In this document: piece after piece, positions 43,870-56,500 of the stretch
Position numbering within the stretch: the first letter of the stretch is position 1
How the letters are laid out: each line of letters opens with the position of its first letter
DNA from: Homarus americanus
Taxonomy: Eukaryota > Arthropoda > Malacostraca > Decapoda > Nephropidae
DNA: 64,000 nucleotides
NCBI RefSeq assembly: GCF_018991925.1
Contig: NW_024756914.1
Location: forward strand, 10,209,817-10,273,816
Reading direction: 5' to 3'
The notes under the pieces: generated by a model
The model's input: the letters and a program-made list of their open reading frames with translations, nothing else
What the model was told of the DNA's origin: nothing
Databases searched by the model: none
Program-made: the position numbers and the translations under genes

Positions 43870-44060
43870 TTTGACAAGAAATATCATGAGTGGTCTGCAT
43901 AAAAGGTTGTGTGCCACTGTTAAAACATCCTGACTTGGATTGTGTGGAGTCATTTTGGTTACTGTGGTGTAGAAGGTTGTTGCAAAAAAAAAAGTGAATC
44001 TATACAATTACTTGGACTATTTGCCAGTTATTGAAAAGTGCAATGCCAACATGTTTATGC
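43870..44060 (+). mobile_element. Tc1/mariner-like remnant related to 36.7-37.0 kb
   Basis: AAGAAATATCATGAGTGGTC, GTGCCACTGTTAAAACATCC and TTGAAAAGTGCAATGCCAAC recur, with changes, at 36730-36970. It appears to lie in the last exon or 3' region of the host gene. Confidence 0.55.
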
Positions 44061-44907
44061 AGAATTTGGAAGGATTCTAATTAACTAGTGTAAAAAGTCC
44101 CATAGCCATTTGGGTCCTCTGCACCTTGATGTAGAGAAGTTCCTTTAGAGCTAAACCAAATACTGTAGTGTATTTAGCTTTTTTCACAACTAGAATTATA
44201 ATTAATTGTTGTCCTCTTCCATTTTCTTTACTAGTTCCATGAATTTATTTTAACATGACAGCTAAGGGGTTGTTATTGTAATTAATTATAGCTGGCATTT
44301 GGTTTCTCAAGAGTGCATATCCGAGGAATTCTCTTGCTTGGAACACTGTAAAGCAGTCGGACTTGAGAATAAATAGAAATGCTGTACTATAATAAAAGAT
44401 TAATGTAACCAACTTGTATCATTCATTTACCCTTGTTTTAAAACTTCATATAATTCCCCATCACAGAATACTCAACAAACGTCCAGCTTCCACAGCATGG
44501 ATGCACAGATTGTACACACTGCTAAAAGTTCAAGATTGCTCCAAGCCTAAGGGTTACGAAAGAAATCTGAGCATTGCTTCGAGAGTTTATTGCAAATACT
44601 TTAAGCCTGTACATACTGTACAGTAATTACTTATGGCAAGTGAACAATCTGGGTCATGTAGAGGGAGGTTCTTCTCCATTGCAATCTACAGGTAAAAGTT
44701 TTTCTTAGTAGAGTCTGCTGCTATACTTATCTCCCCCCCCCCCATTTGTGCACTCCAAATTAAATACTACACAAATTCCTCTTACTGCCGAACCTAATTA
44801 TGTACTCTTCAATTTTAAGCAAGACTTCAAAAATTAAAACTTGACCCCACTTGCATTTATTCCAATGCTTGTTCAACAACAGACTCATTGGATCATGCAA
44901 TACTAAC

Positions 44908-44961
44908 AGCCCTCTTCCATGTAATGTGCTGTACAATATGTATTGTACATGGAAGAGGGCT
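44908..44961. repeat. 54-bp hairpin
   Basis: AGCCCTCTTCCATG pairs with CATGGAAGAGGGCT (14 bp), and inside it TGTACAATA pairs with TATTGTACA, separated by an asymmetric bulge. It is shorter than typical animal pre-miRNAs; origin unknown. Confidence 0.6.
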
Positions 44962-45045
44962 GGTCTAATCACATGCCAGGAAACCATGGAGCATCTGGAG
45001 TTTTCCCTTTTCCTAGTCTTACTATAGACAACACAACATATACAG

Positions 45046-45792
45046 TAGTACCCCACTTAAGGCAGTCAATTGAACCCACAGGATACCATGTTAAGTGAAC
45101 AACAACATATGGGATTAATTCCAATAGAGACTGGCAGGACCCCCAAACTCTACTTTTTCCGACACAATACCTATGTTCTAGTAAAAATAACATCTTAATT
45201 TTATGATGGTACATGCACAATTAATACTTTAGAGAAATACAGTTGCCAAGTTAATGTCCATTCAAATAATGGACTGGACTCCCTCCCCCTCTTCTCACAC
45301 TACACTCACTGGCTCTTCCCTCTCCGCGAAATTTTGGGGGGAAAACCACTAAATTTTAATAAATAATACCTCAAACTAAAGTTAGGATAATATAATTGAC
45401 ATTGCTGGATTCCTTGTAAGACCAGGAATATTTTGAATATAAATATCATATATTTTGCACAAAAAATAACATTTACTCAGAGTATACATTATATTTAAAA
45501 TTTGTATGTCTAATGCAAAATCTATGATGTTTATATTCAAAATGATCATCATATTTTAAGAATTCCAGCAATGTAAATTATATTCTGGCGGGGTAATTTG
45601 TATGAATTTTATGAGCTAAAGCAGGCAGGCAGGCGGTGGTGGGTGTGGCGAATCTAAAAATAGCGTCTGGAGCCAGACACTGCGCATATATGTGGGAAAA
45701 ACCCGTGTTAAGTGTAAGTTCAGCTCTGGCGAGGCACCGCGTATACGTGAAATCGCGCTAAGCGAAACGGCGTTAAGCGGGGTATTACTGTA
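45046..45792. mobile_element. Pogo-like element, CAGTAGTACCCCACTTAAGG termini
   Basis: Left end TACAGTAGTACCCCACTTAA; the right end, reverse-complemented, reads TACAGTAATACCCCGCTTAA. TA flanks both ends. The interior shares ATTGCTGGATTCCTTGTAAG and ATATTTTGCAC with the elements at 1.84 and 62.5 kb. Non-coding. Confidence 0.7.
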
Positions 45793-46049
45793 TAACCTTT
45801 CTCACTCTAGATCTGTTCTATTCTTTTATTCTCCTATGATCTCAGTTTACAATACTGTAATATTAAAGTGTGACCTTCTTGGATGGGAATCAATTGATGT
45901 CACTGCACTTGCTGGAGGATGGGCTTTTTTCACACTTCATTTTTCCAACATTTGGGGCCTGAGATCCAAATTTCCTTCCTGTAGAGCACCATCTATTAAC
46001 CTCTTGCCAATAGCAACTTCACCCAAACCTTTTCAAGTTTCCAACTACA

Positions 46050-46441
46050 AACTTTAAACCTCACCAGCTAGAGAAGGTAAAGAAAAGGGCCTGCAGAATC
46101 ATACTCGGCACAGACTACTCCAGCTACAACAACGCTCTCTCCACCCTGGAAATGCCATCCCTCAGTAACCACCAAGCACTAGCAAGGTTTGGCACCATCC
46201 TCATCATCGCCACCTCGCGCAGTCCGCCACTAAAACAAAATTCAGCCTATAAGAGCCCACACCGATAGATATAAGAATAGCACCATCCCATCTATTGTTA
46301 AAATAATAAAGTCCTGATTTATGTACTGTACAGCCCTGTAAATGTATTGAACATACATTATTATGTCTAAATCACATGTAAGTTTGTATATTTTCAGCCA
46401 CCGGCTGCAACACTATAAATAAACCGTTTATTATTATTATT
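46050..46441 (+). mobile_element. LINE 3'-end fragment
   Basis: The frame reads VKKRACRIILGTDYSSYNNA, then LSTLEMPSLSNHQALARFG, the C-terminal block of a group of non-LTR elements, followed by a 3' UTR ending in (TTA)n at about 46425-46441. Tail and protein differ from those of the neighbouring LINE. Confidence 0.65.
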
Positions 46442-46513
46442 ACACCTATAGCTCAACTCACGGATCTTGAATCTTCTCTGTGATGTCATCTGGCCCAAAA
46501 TATCTCTACCAAC

Positions 46514-49500
46514 TTGTTTCCTATACCGTTCTCCCAACTCTACAAACTATTTAGAACTTTAGTGTATCTCACTTCTTGCCATGAGTCGTTGCTATCCACA
46601 CACCCCAACATCGAGATCATCTACCTAGCAGATTTCAATGTACATCACAGAGTGGCATGGCTCTGCAAGGGAATGACCCAGGTGGTGCCAAGGCACTCCC
46701 TTTATCCTTACTTAATGATCTGGAACAAACAATTAAGCACCCTACATGCATTCCTGAGCAACTTGCTAACATTCTTGATCTTTATTTTACCTCTAACCCC
46801 TCACACTATTCATACTCATTTTCTGCCTCCTTAGGGTCTTGGGTCTTCTGATCACAATCTTATTTCTGTTAAATCCGGCTGGGCACGACCACCTCCCCCT
46901 AAATGCCAACTATGGCACTATAGGAGGGCAAACTAGCGATCCTTGCACGAATTCTTCTCTGACTTTTCTTGGGATGAATGTTGCTTTTCCACTTGGGATG
47001 CCTCAGTATGTGCTGACAGCAATGCTGGGGTTATATAGGATGGTATGAGTGCATTTATCCCATCTACCAAGACTCACTTTACAATCATGGTTTGATCACT
47101 CTTGCATGTGGGGAGAGAGAGGGTGTATCACATTATGAAACTATCTCCTATTACACACTCCTCTTTCATTACTTCTAGGAATCGTTGTAAGGCTATTTAA
47201 TACTTCATAGGGCCAAACAGAATTTTATAAAAAGAAAGACCGCTGTCCTGACTAACTCTTCTGGTCCTTCACCAAATACTTCTGCACTTCCTCTCTTCCA
47301 ACCTGATAACTCTATAACCAACTCTCCCTCAGATAAAGCCAATCTCTTTGGCACCTTATTCTCCTCTAACTCACCTTAGACAATTCCAACTCTATCCCTC
47401 CTACTGAACCTATGCACTTTCCTATAATATCCACTTGTAGGGTTAAGGTAGTCTGTAACGAAGTAGATAACTGCCAATGAGAACAACTCTCGTATCAAAT
47501 TTGTGTGGATTCTGTCCCATGTTGGAACTAGGTATCATGACTATGCTGATACTCGCCAATGAGGCATGTAAGAAAAAAAATGTTGACCGTGACCTTGGCC
47601 TGACCAATGCTGTACTTAAAAACATTCAAGTCAGAATCATGAACTCTGATCTCGAAGAACTGAGAAATGCAGAGACCTGGCAGTTTTAACATTAGTAAAT
47701 GACCAAATTTGTGACAAGAGATACTGATATGGCCAGCATAAGGACAGAACTAGACAATGTGATGTGCGCAGAATTAGGATAGGACACAGACATCTGGTAA
47801 GTAACGCTGTACCCATACCGGAACAATACGGCATGTAAACTTTGTGATAACCCTTTAACACTATATTATTGAATGTGACACTGTCAAAGACTTCAGGCCA
47901 CCTGGCTTATTGTATCATGAGCTTTGTAATTACTACATTGAATCAGGGGTGCTTGAGGACATTCTTGCTGTTTATCCAAAAATTTGCTAGCCCACACTGA
48001 TTAGTCTTCAATTAGAATATGACATCCAATGAACCACTGTCCTGCATGGCAGTGAACAGTGACATTACCCACCTGACTATGACCCATATATATACTGCTA
48101 ATGAATATGATGTATTTCTTTGTGTACGAACCTCTGTACAGCGACATCAACCAACATGACTCTGACCTATATATACTGTTAATGAATTATATATATGATC
48201 TATTCCTTTGTGTATGAACCTCTGTCCTGCATGGCAGTGAGAAGCGATACCACCCTCAGTGTCAAGACCTGATTGAATTACTCAGTATAGGCAAACTGTA
48301 CTACAAGCTTTGTCAATAAATTTGTTAAACTAAAAAAAAAAAGCTCGTAGGGTTGCTGGTGTGTTATCCAGGTTGGATGTGAGCAAGGCACATTGACTGG
48401 ACGGAATACCCCCTTGTGTTCTGAAGTTCTGGCCCGTGCTTGCTCGCCTCTCAAAACCCAAACTTTTCCCTCTTCTTGGAAGCCTGCCTCGGTTCAGGCC
48501 ATCCCAAAGGGTGACCATTCCAATCACCTCTAACTATCCCTAACTTCATCCCTCTCTAAGATTTTCAAAACTGTCTTACTCTCATTTTCTTCATCACTTT
48601 GAACACTTTTCACGGATCACCAGCGTGGCTTTCACCAGGCAAGATCTACTGGTGATCTGCTCTCCCCTACCTTTGGTCATCCTCTTTTGTCATGGCCCTC
48701 AACATCACCAAAGCATTTGACAGGGTACAACACAAGTCTTTGCTTTCTTAACTTCCCTCTTATGGATTCACCCCCCACTTTCTAGCTTCCTTGAGAAACG
48801 ATCCATGGCAGTTGTCGTCGAGGGATCGATCTCTCGCTTTCTCTACCAATAGTGGTGTCCCACAGGGTTCTGTTATTTCACCTACTCTCTTCTTTCTTTT
48901 TATCAATGATTTACTTCACACAACTAATTCTATCCATTCTTACACTGATGATTCTACTCTTCACATTTTTCCCTTCCCCCTAACTCTCAAGCTAGATCTG
49001 TTTCTAGAGCCGATGTCATTTCAACCATCAATGTGGAATTGTGCAGCATCTCCGAATGGGGAGGTAGAAACTTGGTTAAATTCAATACCTGTAGTAATAA
49101 AACAGTATTTACCAATTACACTTTCCAAATTAGATGATCTCCCACAAATCACATTTCAGGACGCTATCATTCTGCCAAATTCTAAAATAAATATGCTAGG
49201 CCTCACCATTTCCTCTACTATGTCATGGAAGCCACACATCCACAACATTGTTAAAGCTGCCTCCTGAAAACTGGGGATGCTGTACAGATGCTGTAGCTAC
49301 TACTTCACTCCTGAACAGTTGCTCCAAGTATACAAGGGATTCATTCGTCCTAACTTGGAGTACAGCTCTCATATCTGGGGTGGCTCCTCTTTTGTCCAAC
49401 TGTTAGTTAGGGTGGAATCAAAGGCATTTTGTCTTATTGACTCTCTTCCCTTTCTCCTCACTACAATGTTACTTCACTCTCTCCCTTTTACGGGTTCTTC

Positions 49501-49885
49501 AACAGGCAATATTCGGTGGATTTGGCATCCTGTGTACCGCCGGCACGGCCGTGGGCTCGTAACACACGTCTTGCCCGCGGTGCCCACCGTTTCTCTGTGG
49601 ATGTGGGTCACACTAGAATAACCCATTATAGTACAACCTTATTTCCTCACACAGCCAAACTGTGGAATGCTTTGCCTTCTTCCGAGTTTCCATACCCATA
49701 CAATGTCTCACTTTAAAAAGCTGGTTTTCCAGCTTCTTCTTGGTGTAGATCAATACACAGTACTGTATAATCTTTTTCTTTTCAATTTTTAAATACTTTC
49801 CTCTTATTTTTTGGCCCCTGCCCCATTGCGAGCTGATGACTTGTGCCCGGGTGGGCTATTTCACGTCAAAAAAAAAAATATACAT
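46514..49885 (+). pseudogene. Jockey-like LINE ORF2, split by another LINE
   Basis: Endonuclease end: IIYLADFNVHHRVAW and, in the next frame, LGSSDHNLISV (about 46833-46866). RT half: DVSKAHGLDGIPP (about 48376), SGVPQGSVISPTLFFLFIND and YTDDSTLH (catalytic YTDD box intact), thumb GFIRPNLEYSSHIWGG, terminal TAKLWNALPSSEFP. The 3' UTR GTGCCCGGGTGGGC is followed by an A-tail. Several frameshifts. A 0.9-kb insertion at 47445-48346 separates the halves. Confidence 0.8.
47445..48346 (+). mobile_element. Nested LINE 3' fragment with RNase H remnant and target duplication
   Basis: Flanked by CTTGTAGGGTT (to 47444) and CTCGTAGGGTT (to 48354), an 11-bp target-site duplication with one difference. The inserted strand carries an RNase H-like IKFVWILSHVGTRYHDYAD block, then a cysteine-containing tail, a 3' UTR and an A-run at 48331-48342. 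The reading frame of the outer LINE resumes after it. Confidence 0.75.
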
Positions 49886-51300
49886 ACTGTATATATAGTA
49901 CAGTATATAGTTTTGACAATGTAACTATTCTTTACTTCATTTCTATTTTACACTTGAATTTTTAATGTTTTCAAGCAGTTATATCTTTAGAGACATTAAA
50001 TTGAGCATTACAGTGATCCACAACTGGGTATCCTTTATATATGGATTTATTTCTTCAATTTAAAACACTCCCACACATTTTCTTTTATTAACAGTCTTAC
50101 CCTTGACATTTACGAAGCAAATCTGCCCATGTACCATTTTGTCCCATACTAAATTCTCAATACCGGTACCCATGACCAGTGATACCATTATTATCAATGC
50201 AAATTTAAAAAATTATAAGTGAAACTGGTTTTAGTGCTAAGTTTGAGGAAATTGATAAATGCTAATTTTGTTACCTGACAAGTTTAATTACAATCAACAA
50301 AGGCAGCAATAACTTAAGAGTTGTAATTTGTTAGTCAGCCTGCACTCTACATACAGTTCTGCTTGCAGTAAAATCAAGTTGTTAGTCACTGCAGACGGCA
50401 AGCAGTGCCTAGAATAATACTACAGTTTTGAGAAATGATTTAAGCATATATTTGATGCCAATGAAACTAATCATTATTATGTTTTATCAAACACTCTAAA
50501 TTAACTGACTGCAAAGAAACAAACATAACAAAGAAGGGTGAAGAAAGGATTTTGTTAATGTGGAGAGGCTCCTGGTTCGTCAACCACAAGAGGTTTTTTA
50601 TTTAAATTGTTATGCTTTGCAATATATCTCTCTGGACACCTCTCTACCACTCAGTGCAAGTTTAAAATATATTTTTCTGTAGGAAAAGACATAATGAAGC
50701 CTACAAGATCAACCGACTAAAATTTTGAAATTTATTTAAAAATAAATAAAAATCATATTTAAAATTCCTATATATTTTTCAGGGCAAATTACCTATTATA
50801 ACCATTTGTTTATACTGCATACAGTATCAGCCCAAATTTACTTTAGGCTAGAGTTCAGCTCCCTTGATCAAGTTACAATTCTTTGGGGTTCAGGTACAAG
50901 AAAAAAGGGGCAAAGTGACTTTTGTACCGACTTCTGCATCCATCACTGTTAAAATACCAACAGTGAATACTACGGTAAAATACATAAAATGTAAACTCTA
51001 TCTTTCCAAATTTACCTGTATTTGCCTATTGTTATCTCCCAATCTGAAGATCATCAAATGTTTGCAATGACTGACTTGGTCATGATAATGAGTTCTCAAG
51101 GGTGGATTGGTGTCACTCAAACTTACAGCTTATTCCAGTTGCATGATTGGCTGTAAATATCAAGACTAATTCAGTATCTTATGATATTTTGACTGAAAAT
51201 GTACAGTACAATGATGAGAGAAAATTAACCCAAAGAGGGGGGGAATAAATAAGAGTACTACTCGGCACATATTAAAATACGGTTATAGAAGGACAATGAA
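49886..51300. other. No recognisable gene
   Basis: AT-rich, no transposon ends or frames that I can support. TTTATT (AATAAA on the minus strand) occurs several times, for example near 50733, so a distal 3' end of gawky could fall here. Confidence 0.45.
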
Positions 51301-53560
51301 AAAAATATATATATAGGTGTAAACACTGAGACCAAATTTATTTATGCATATTGGAACATCCAGTACAAGAAAGCCTGTATAAATAATTATATTAAAAGCA
51401 TCGCTGACCTGTCCAAGCACACTGACCAGCTAGGATATGCATCATGTGGCATGGTTATCAAGAGGTGCCAAGGGCGGGATGGCACCTCCCACACAGAACC
51501 TGTCCACTGTCACTAGGACAATGGGTGTTGGGTCCTACCTGTTGTGGGCCACCACCTACCTGGCACAGGTAGTGGTGTTGTGTGGTGCCCCGCCCTGACT
51601 AGCTCGTGGGAATGTGCAGTGGTACGGTAGGGAGGACAGGCCAGCCGTGCCAGGCCACCCACCATGCAGCCTCTCCCAACCCTTAATGCTGGCTCTTTGC
51701 CTATCATAAAACATTGGGAGTAAGGTCTGCTGGGTAACCGCCGGCGCGGCAGAGTGAGCACGGTAAAACCTGGCGGCCGCCTGCTAACATGGCAACACAA
51801 CACCAACACGTGGATACATGGGGCATGCCGCAGGCACCGCCCTCCCAGCTCCTGGCCACGTGACCTGCCACGGCCACCAGGATCACACATGCCGCTCTAT
51901 CAACCACCTCAGCCTGTGGACTGCGGCTGACTACCAGAAAATACAGGGCTGAGAAGACGGCGGACACGACAGCTCACCTTATTGCTCCTGGCTTCATTGC
52001 TACATTGGAAGTGTGAAGGCAATGGCAAGCAGTACATGTCAGAAAGTTAAAGGATTTATTTTAATGGAAAGATTTAAGCAAGGAAAAGGAAAGAACCCAC
52101 TTGGCTATAGCAGGAATGGGATTGGCAGGCAGTCCTGGCAGCAGTTGCGGCGTGTCATGTCACATGGAGGTGGAGGCCCCGGATGTCGTGGTGGAGACTG
52201 AGGCTTGCATATGGGCAGGGACCGGGGCCACTGAACACACAAGAGAGGCACGGGGGGAGCACCTGACATGGCTGCAGCAGCTGCGGCTGCTACTTGAGGG
52301 AGGGATATTGTAATATGCCATGGTGGGTTCCAGAAGAGTTGTCCAAGGTGAAAATGTATTTGAAAGCAGTTAGAAAGGAAATGATAAAAGAATCTTGTGG
52401 AATGGTGGGAAAATAAAATGGTAAGGGCGGTGGGAGTGTGGCACCTCCTGAGGGTGAGGACCCACAGCCAAGCACTGCAGTCACAGCAATCTGTCAAGCA
52501 GGCTTGGCATGAGACCCTCAGGACTAGACAAGCTCACTGGACAAGGAGGCTGCAACACACCCCCCGCCCCAGCATATGGGGATGTGGGTAGGAAAGACTA
52601 CTTGTTACCCAACAAGTTCTGCCTGCCACCTCACACATCATATGAACGTCAGAAGTTAAGTGCGGTAACCCTGAGCAGGCAACAAACCATCCCTTCACAA
52701 TAGCAAGTACATTTTTATAACTTTTTGTAGACTTTAATATCTGTAAATCACCTTAGCTTAGTCACGTATTAGATGCCACCACTACACAGCATAGAGAGAC
52801 ACTATTAAGCTCTTTTACATATAAAGTGAAAGCCTCGACGTTCGGACCACCGGTGCTACCCTGGACCACATCCTGGCCGTAATCAACTTACACCTACTAC
52901 TTCAACAAAACCTCACAAGGATACTAAGATAATTCCCTGTTGTAAAAGAGCTTAGACCAGACTTGAACACATTCTACATGTATGAGCAATTCGCCAATAA
53001 TATACCAGTGATTCAATCTCATATTACTTGAGGAAAAAATACTGGCAGCAACAACCATACAGGGCATAGCATTAGTCAATATTACGCTAAGTCCTGCACC
53101 AACGACCGTTGCCTTGCACATCTAAAAATATATGTATAAAACGTACATCACTCATCTAATACAAAATTCTGACTCGTTACCGGTGCTGATGTGATAATAC
53201 CATTTAAGTTACATGGAAAGACTTGCCTGTCTAGCCTCAGGTGGAGCTATGGCAGGTTGCCACCAATCACCCCAGAAGCCCCCAACTATGACCACACTCT
53301 ACAAGGGTTGCAGTTGGGGGCCCGCCATCACCACCCCTAACCACTCCCTGAGGAGGAGGAGGGTTGGAGCAATTCTGGGTAGGAGGTGGGGGGCACAATG
53401 GCAGCGGGATGCCACAACAGCAGCATCAAACTGCGGCTGCGGGGTGATGCTAATACACACAACAAATGCTTTGGTTCACCGCCGCGCACACATTACTCAA
53501 GAGAACGTGCACGGAGTGTGCGATATGTCTTGATGGTAGTATCAATAAGATACAACTATT
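51301..53560. other. GC-richer stretch without identifiable gene
   Basis: Locally raised GC and CpG (about 51470-51990, 52090-52700, 53210-53520) and G-rich tracts. Open frames of 60-130 codons exist on both strands but have low-complexity composition and no known motif. A minus-strand ATGAAGCCAGGAGCAATAAG ends at a GTGAGC donor (about 51979), a possible small exon, unsupported by neighbours. Confidence 0.4.
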
Positions 53561-56500
53561 ATGCCCTCATCAGTATACATGTCCCTAATCAAAATGTCCA
53601 AAACGAGAACCATGAGAACGCAACCATCACTTCAGTCATTACATCTAGGTGATTAAGAGCAACACTGGAATCGGTGACAAAGGAACACAGCCTAGATTGT
53701 TTTGTGTATTTTCCTACAAGAAGACATGACCAGATAGGCTAAACTTAAGAAAACTTACATTCAAGCTATAATTATATAAGAGAAATATTATTTACTATTG
53801 ATCATATCCAGTTATTACTAGTTTAATTTGGCACCAAAACCAAGAAGTCATAAACCTATCAGTTGCTACAAATGGCACCCATTACTTCCTTCAAGGTATC
53901 TTTGGAATCTCATGTTTGAAATGCATTTCAGTGTTGACAAAGCTGCAACAATTGTCTTTGAGGTGCAGTATAGAGCAGTGGGTGGTGATGGTGGTGGTGG
54001 TGTTGGGGGTTACTGAAGGATGGCTCTGTCTAGTCATGGTCAGGACCTTACAGGCCCATCCTTCAGGGCTCCTTCAGTTCTTATAGTGACCCAACTATTA
54101 GTTGCCTCATTTTAAAAAGTGGGTTATGCAGCTGCAGGAAGCAACATTATACTTCCAACCCTCCAGGAGAGCTAGGATAAGGATTGTGACAATATTGTGA
54201 CATTGCTGCAATTATAAAATTGATTACAGATTACTCTACTAAATAAAAGCACATAATGAAGCCTGGTGAGAGGCAGAGTAGAGTCAGTGTTAAGTGTTGA
54301 ATGAAAAGAACAATATTTGGAGGGGGTGAAGGGATACTTGGCCCTCCCACTCTCTCCAAACCCCCATCACCAGCACAGGACACATTTCACCCACCTGTCA
54401 CTCTCCAACATGATGGTAACAAAACTGAGACCAACTACTACTCAGCTTTATTGTTATTTTGACGAGGAGAGTATTGAGTAGTTGACTGCAGGTTAAGTCA
54501 CTCTTTGACTGCATGTGTCAAGTTCGTTTAAGCTACAGTTATTACCACTTCATGGAATCAACTGTGTATATTTTAATCTATATAGCAATATTAAAAGAAT
54601 ATCTTGACTTGTACATAGTCAGGTACAAAAATCATAATACAAGTTTTATCACCCAAAAGCCTTAACTGGAACTCCAAGGATCTTTGGAATCAGGACACTT
54701 TTACAACAGGAATTACTTAGCACATTTAGGTGTGGGATGGCTGACACCACAGAGGCACCACAGAGTTCCTGCTGGCAGCAACCTCACACACAGTGGTAGC
54801 AACAATGAGTTTTGGAGAAAGAGCAGCAACAACAACTGCTAGATGGATAGCAGTAGCAGCAGTGGTAGTGAAGCCAGAAGTACTCCTCAGGCCTTTAGCC
54901 AACTCAATCTCTCCAAATAGCAGCTGATGCAAACATAACACTGCCCTTCTTACTGCCACCTGGTCGACTGCTCCCTGAGACCGGCCATGTGCCTCCCATC
55001 ACTGTCTGCTTCCTGCTTACCATACCACAGCCTTCCTTTGCACAAACTTATAATACAGTATGTATCTCCTTGGTGCATTATACACACTAATCATTAAATA
55101 GGAAGTCCGTGTTGTCCCTCAGCTAGCACTTTCCATTAACACACTGAGGCGAGGCATAGTTAAATCATTCCTATGAGGCTTTGCTTTTGGTGTTGCTACT
55201 CTTTCTCAAACTGCTATTTTCAAATCCTACACTATCCACTGCTTAGGGAAGTTGTGCACACTGTGAGATCCCCATATAGAGGGCACACAAGCACAGGTTG
55301 GTGTGGAGGTGGTGGTGGTGTCATTGCAGGCCACCATAAATCAAACACAAGGCACATATACGTTGCACTTGCTGAGGGTGGTGAAGCCCTTGTGTCTGAC
55401 CAGAGAGGGGAGTATCACACTTGGATTCATCTCACAACCATAACAACCTTAGGCACCTCACACCATACACTCTACCTGGCATACATTTTCCTTTTTATAT
55501 TTTTTTTTATTTACTTTTACTAAATGCTTTCTTTTTATTCTTGTTTTTTTTTTGTATAGATGCCAAGTAGGACTACTGACTATTTTCTAGGGGAGGAAGT
55601 TGTGTGAGGCCCCTAAGCAAGGAAGATGTGTTGGGCCTGGGACCTGACCAGGGATGTGCTTCTTTCACCAGTATCTGGCACGAGTTTAACACTAATTCTG
55701 AGTGTTATTGGGGTAGTAGTGCTGGGAAAAAAAAAAGGAGGGGGGAGGGGGGAGGGGGGAGGAGGGCATAATGCAGACTTGAGATCCTAGAGATGGGTAG
55801 TAGTGGCGAGTATGAACTGAGTCCCTGGATAGGTCACAGGCCCTGTAGCACTCCTGACACGGCACCTTCCATGCCCTGGTGATGCTGCCCACCCATACTA
55901 TCAAAGCATCACCACAACCACACTGTCATATTACTACACTTCAATACACATTACCATACACTAAGTGCTAGTATATATATTTATATTTATATATATATTT
56001 TATAATTATATTTATATATTACCACTCATCCACACCATAAATTGAGTACATTAACAGTCTTTTTTAGTCATTAGTACTATATTTAACCCATAAAACAAGA
56101 AAATCACCAGTCATTAGTCAAGAAACATAGTAAAACATCACAGGCAAAACTAAAATTATTGTAGTCACCCCAGTCATACTAACACAGCCACCTACACTCA
56201 GAGTGTCTTTACGCTGATAGGTGCGGAAGTGTGACGTGCACAGTGTGGGCGGGTGGGCGACGGTGTGGGGGCAGCAGGTAGGACGGGCAAGCGCAGGAGC
56301 TAGGATGCCAGTGGCCAACTACTGAGGCTTTGGTCCTCCATCAACAGTCCACGGATCACACGTAGCACCAAACACAGCTTGTGCACATATAATCAACCAC
56401 ACAAGCCTTGCTTCCCTGCACCCAGCAGTTACTTTGTCACAGGTTCTTTTGTATACCAATAAAACAATCATGAAGACCAGTTATCACATGAGATGTGAAA

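Larger units (their letters stand above)
25860..44400 (+). ncRNA. Multi-snoRNA host gene (SNHG1/UHG-like), non-coding
   Basis: Short exons bordered by YAG acceptors and GTAAGT-like donors alternate with introns that mostly carry one C/D snoRNA. Exons I read: 26018-26053, 26384-26438, 27618-27672, 27901-27955, 29130-29214, 29445-29499, 30678-30762, 30993-31047, 32345-32387, 32639-32674, 33006-33034, 34404-34446, 34701-34736, 34966-35006, 35185-35231, 35560-35597, 36001-36036, 36278-36392, 37747-37780, 38209-38263, 38469-38504, 38666-38704, 38870-38939, 39101-39135, 39354-39433, 39810-39889, 40620-40694 (followed by a GC donor), 41521-about 43449, and 43728 onward. Possible polyadenylation signals AATAAA are at 44368 and 44391. 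Exons share no frame and many have stops, as in vertebrate U22HG/GAS5-type hosts, where the introns are the product. The 5' end was not found. Confidence 0.85.

Noticed and set aside
51513..52497. Overlapping GC-rich frames of 60-130 codons
   Set aside because: Low-complexity Pro/Arg/Gly content on both strands, typical of GC-rich non-coding DNA.
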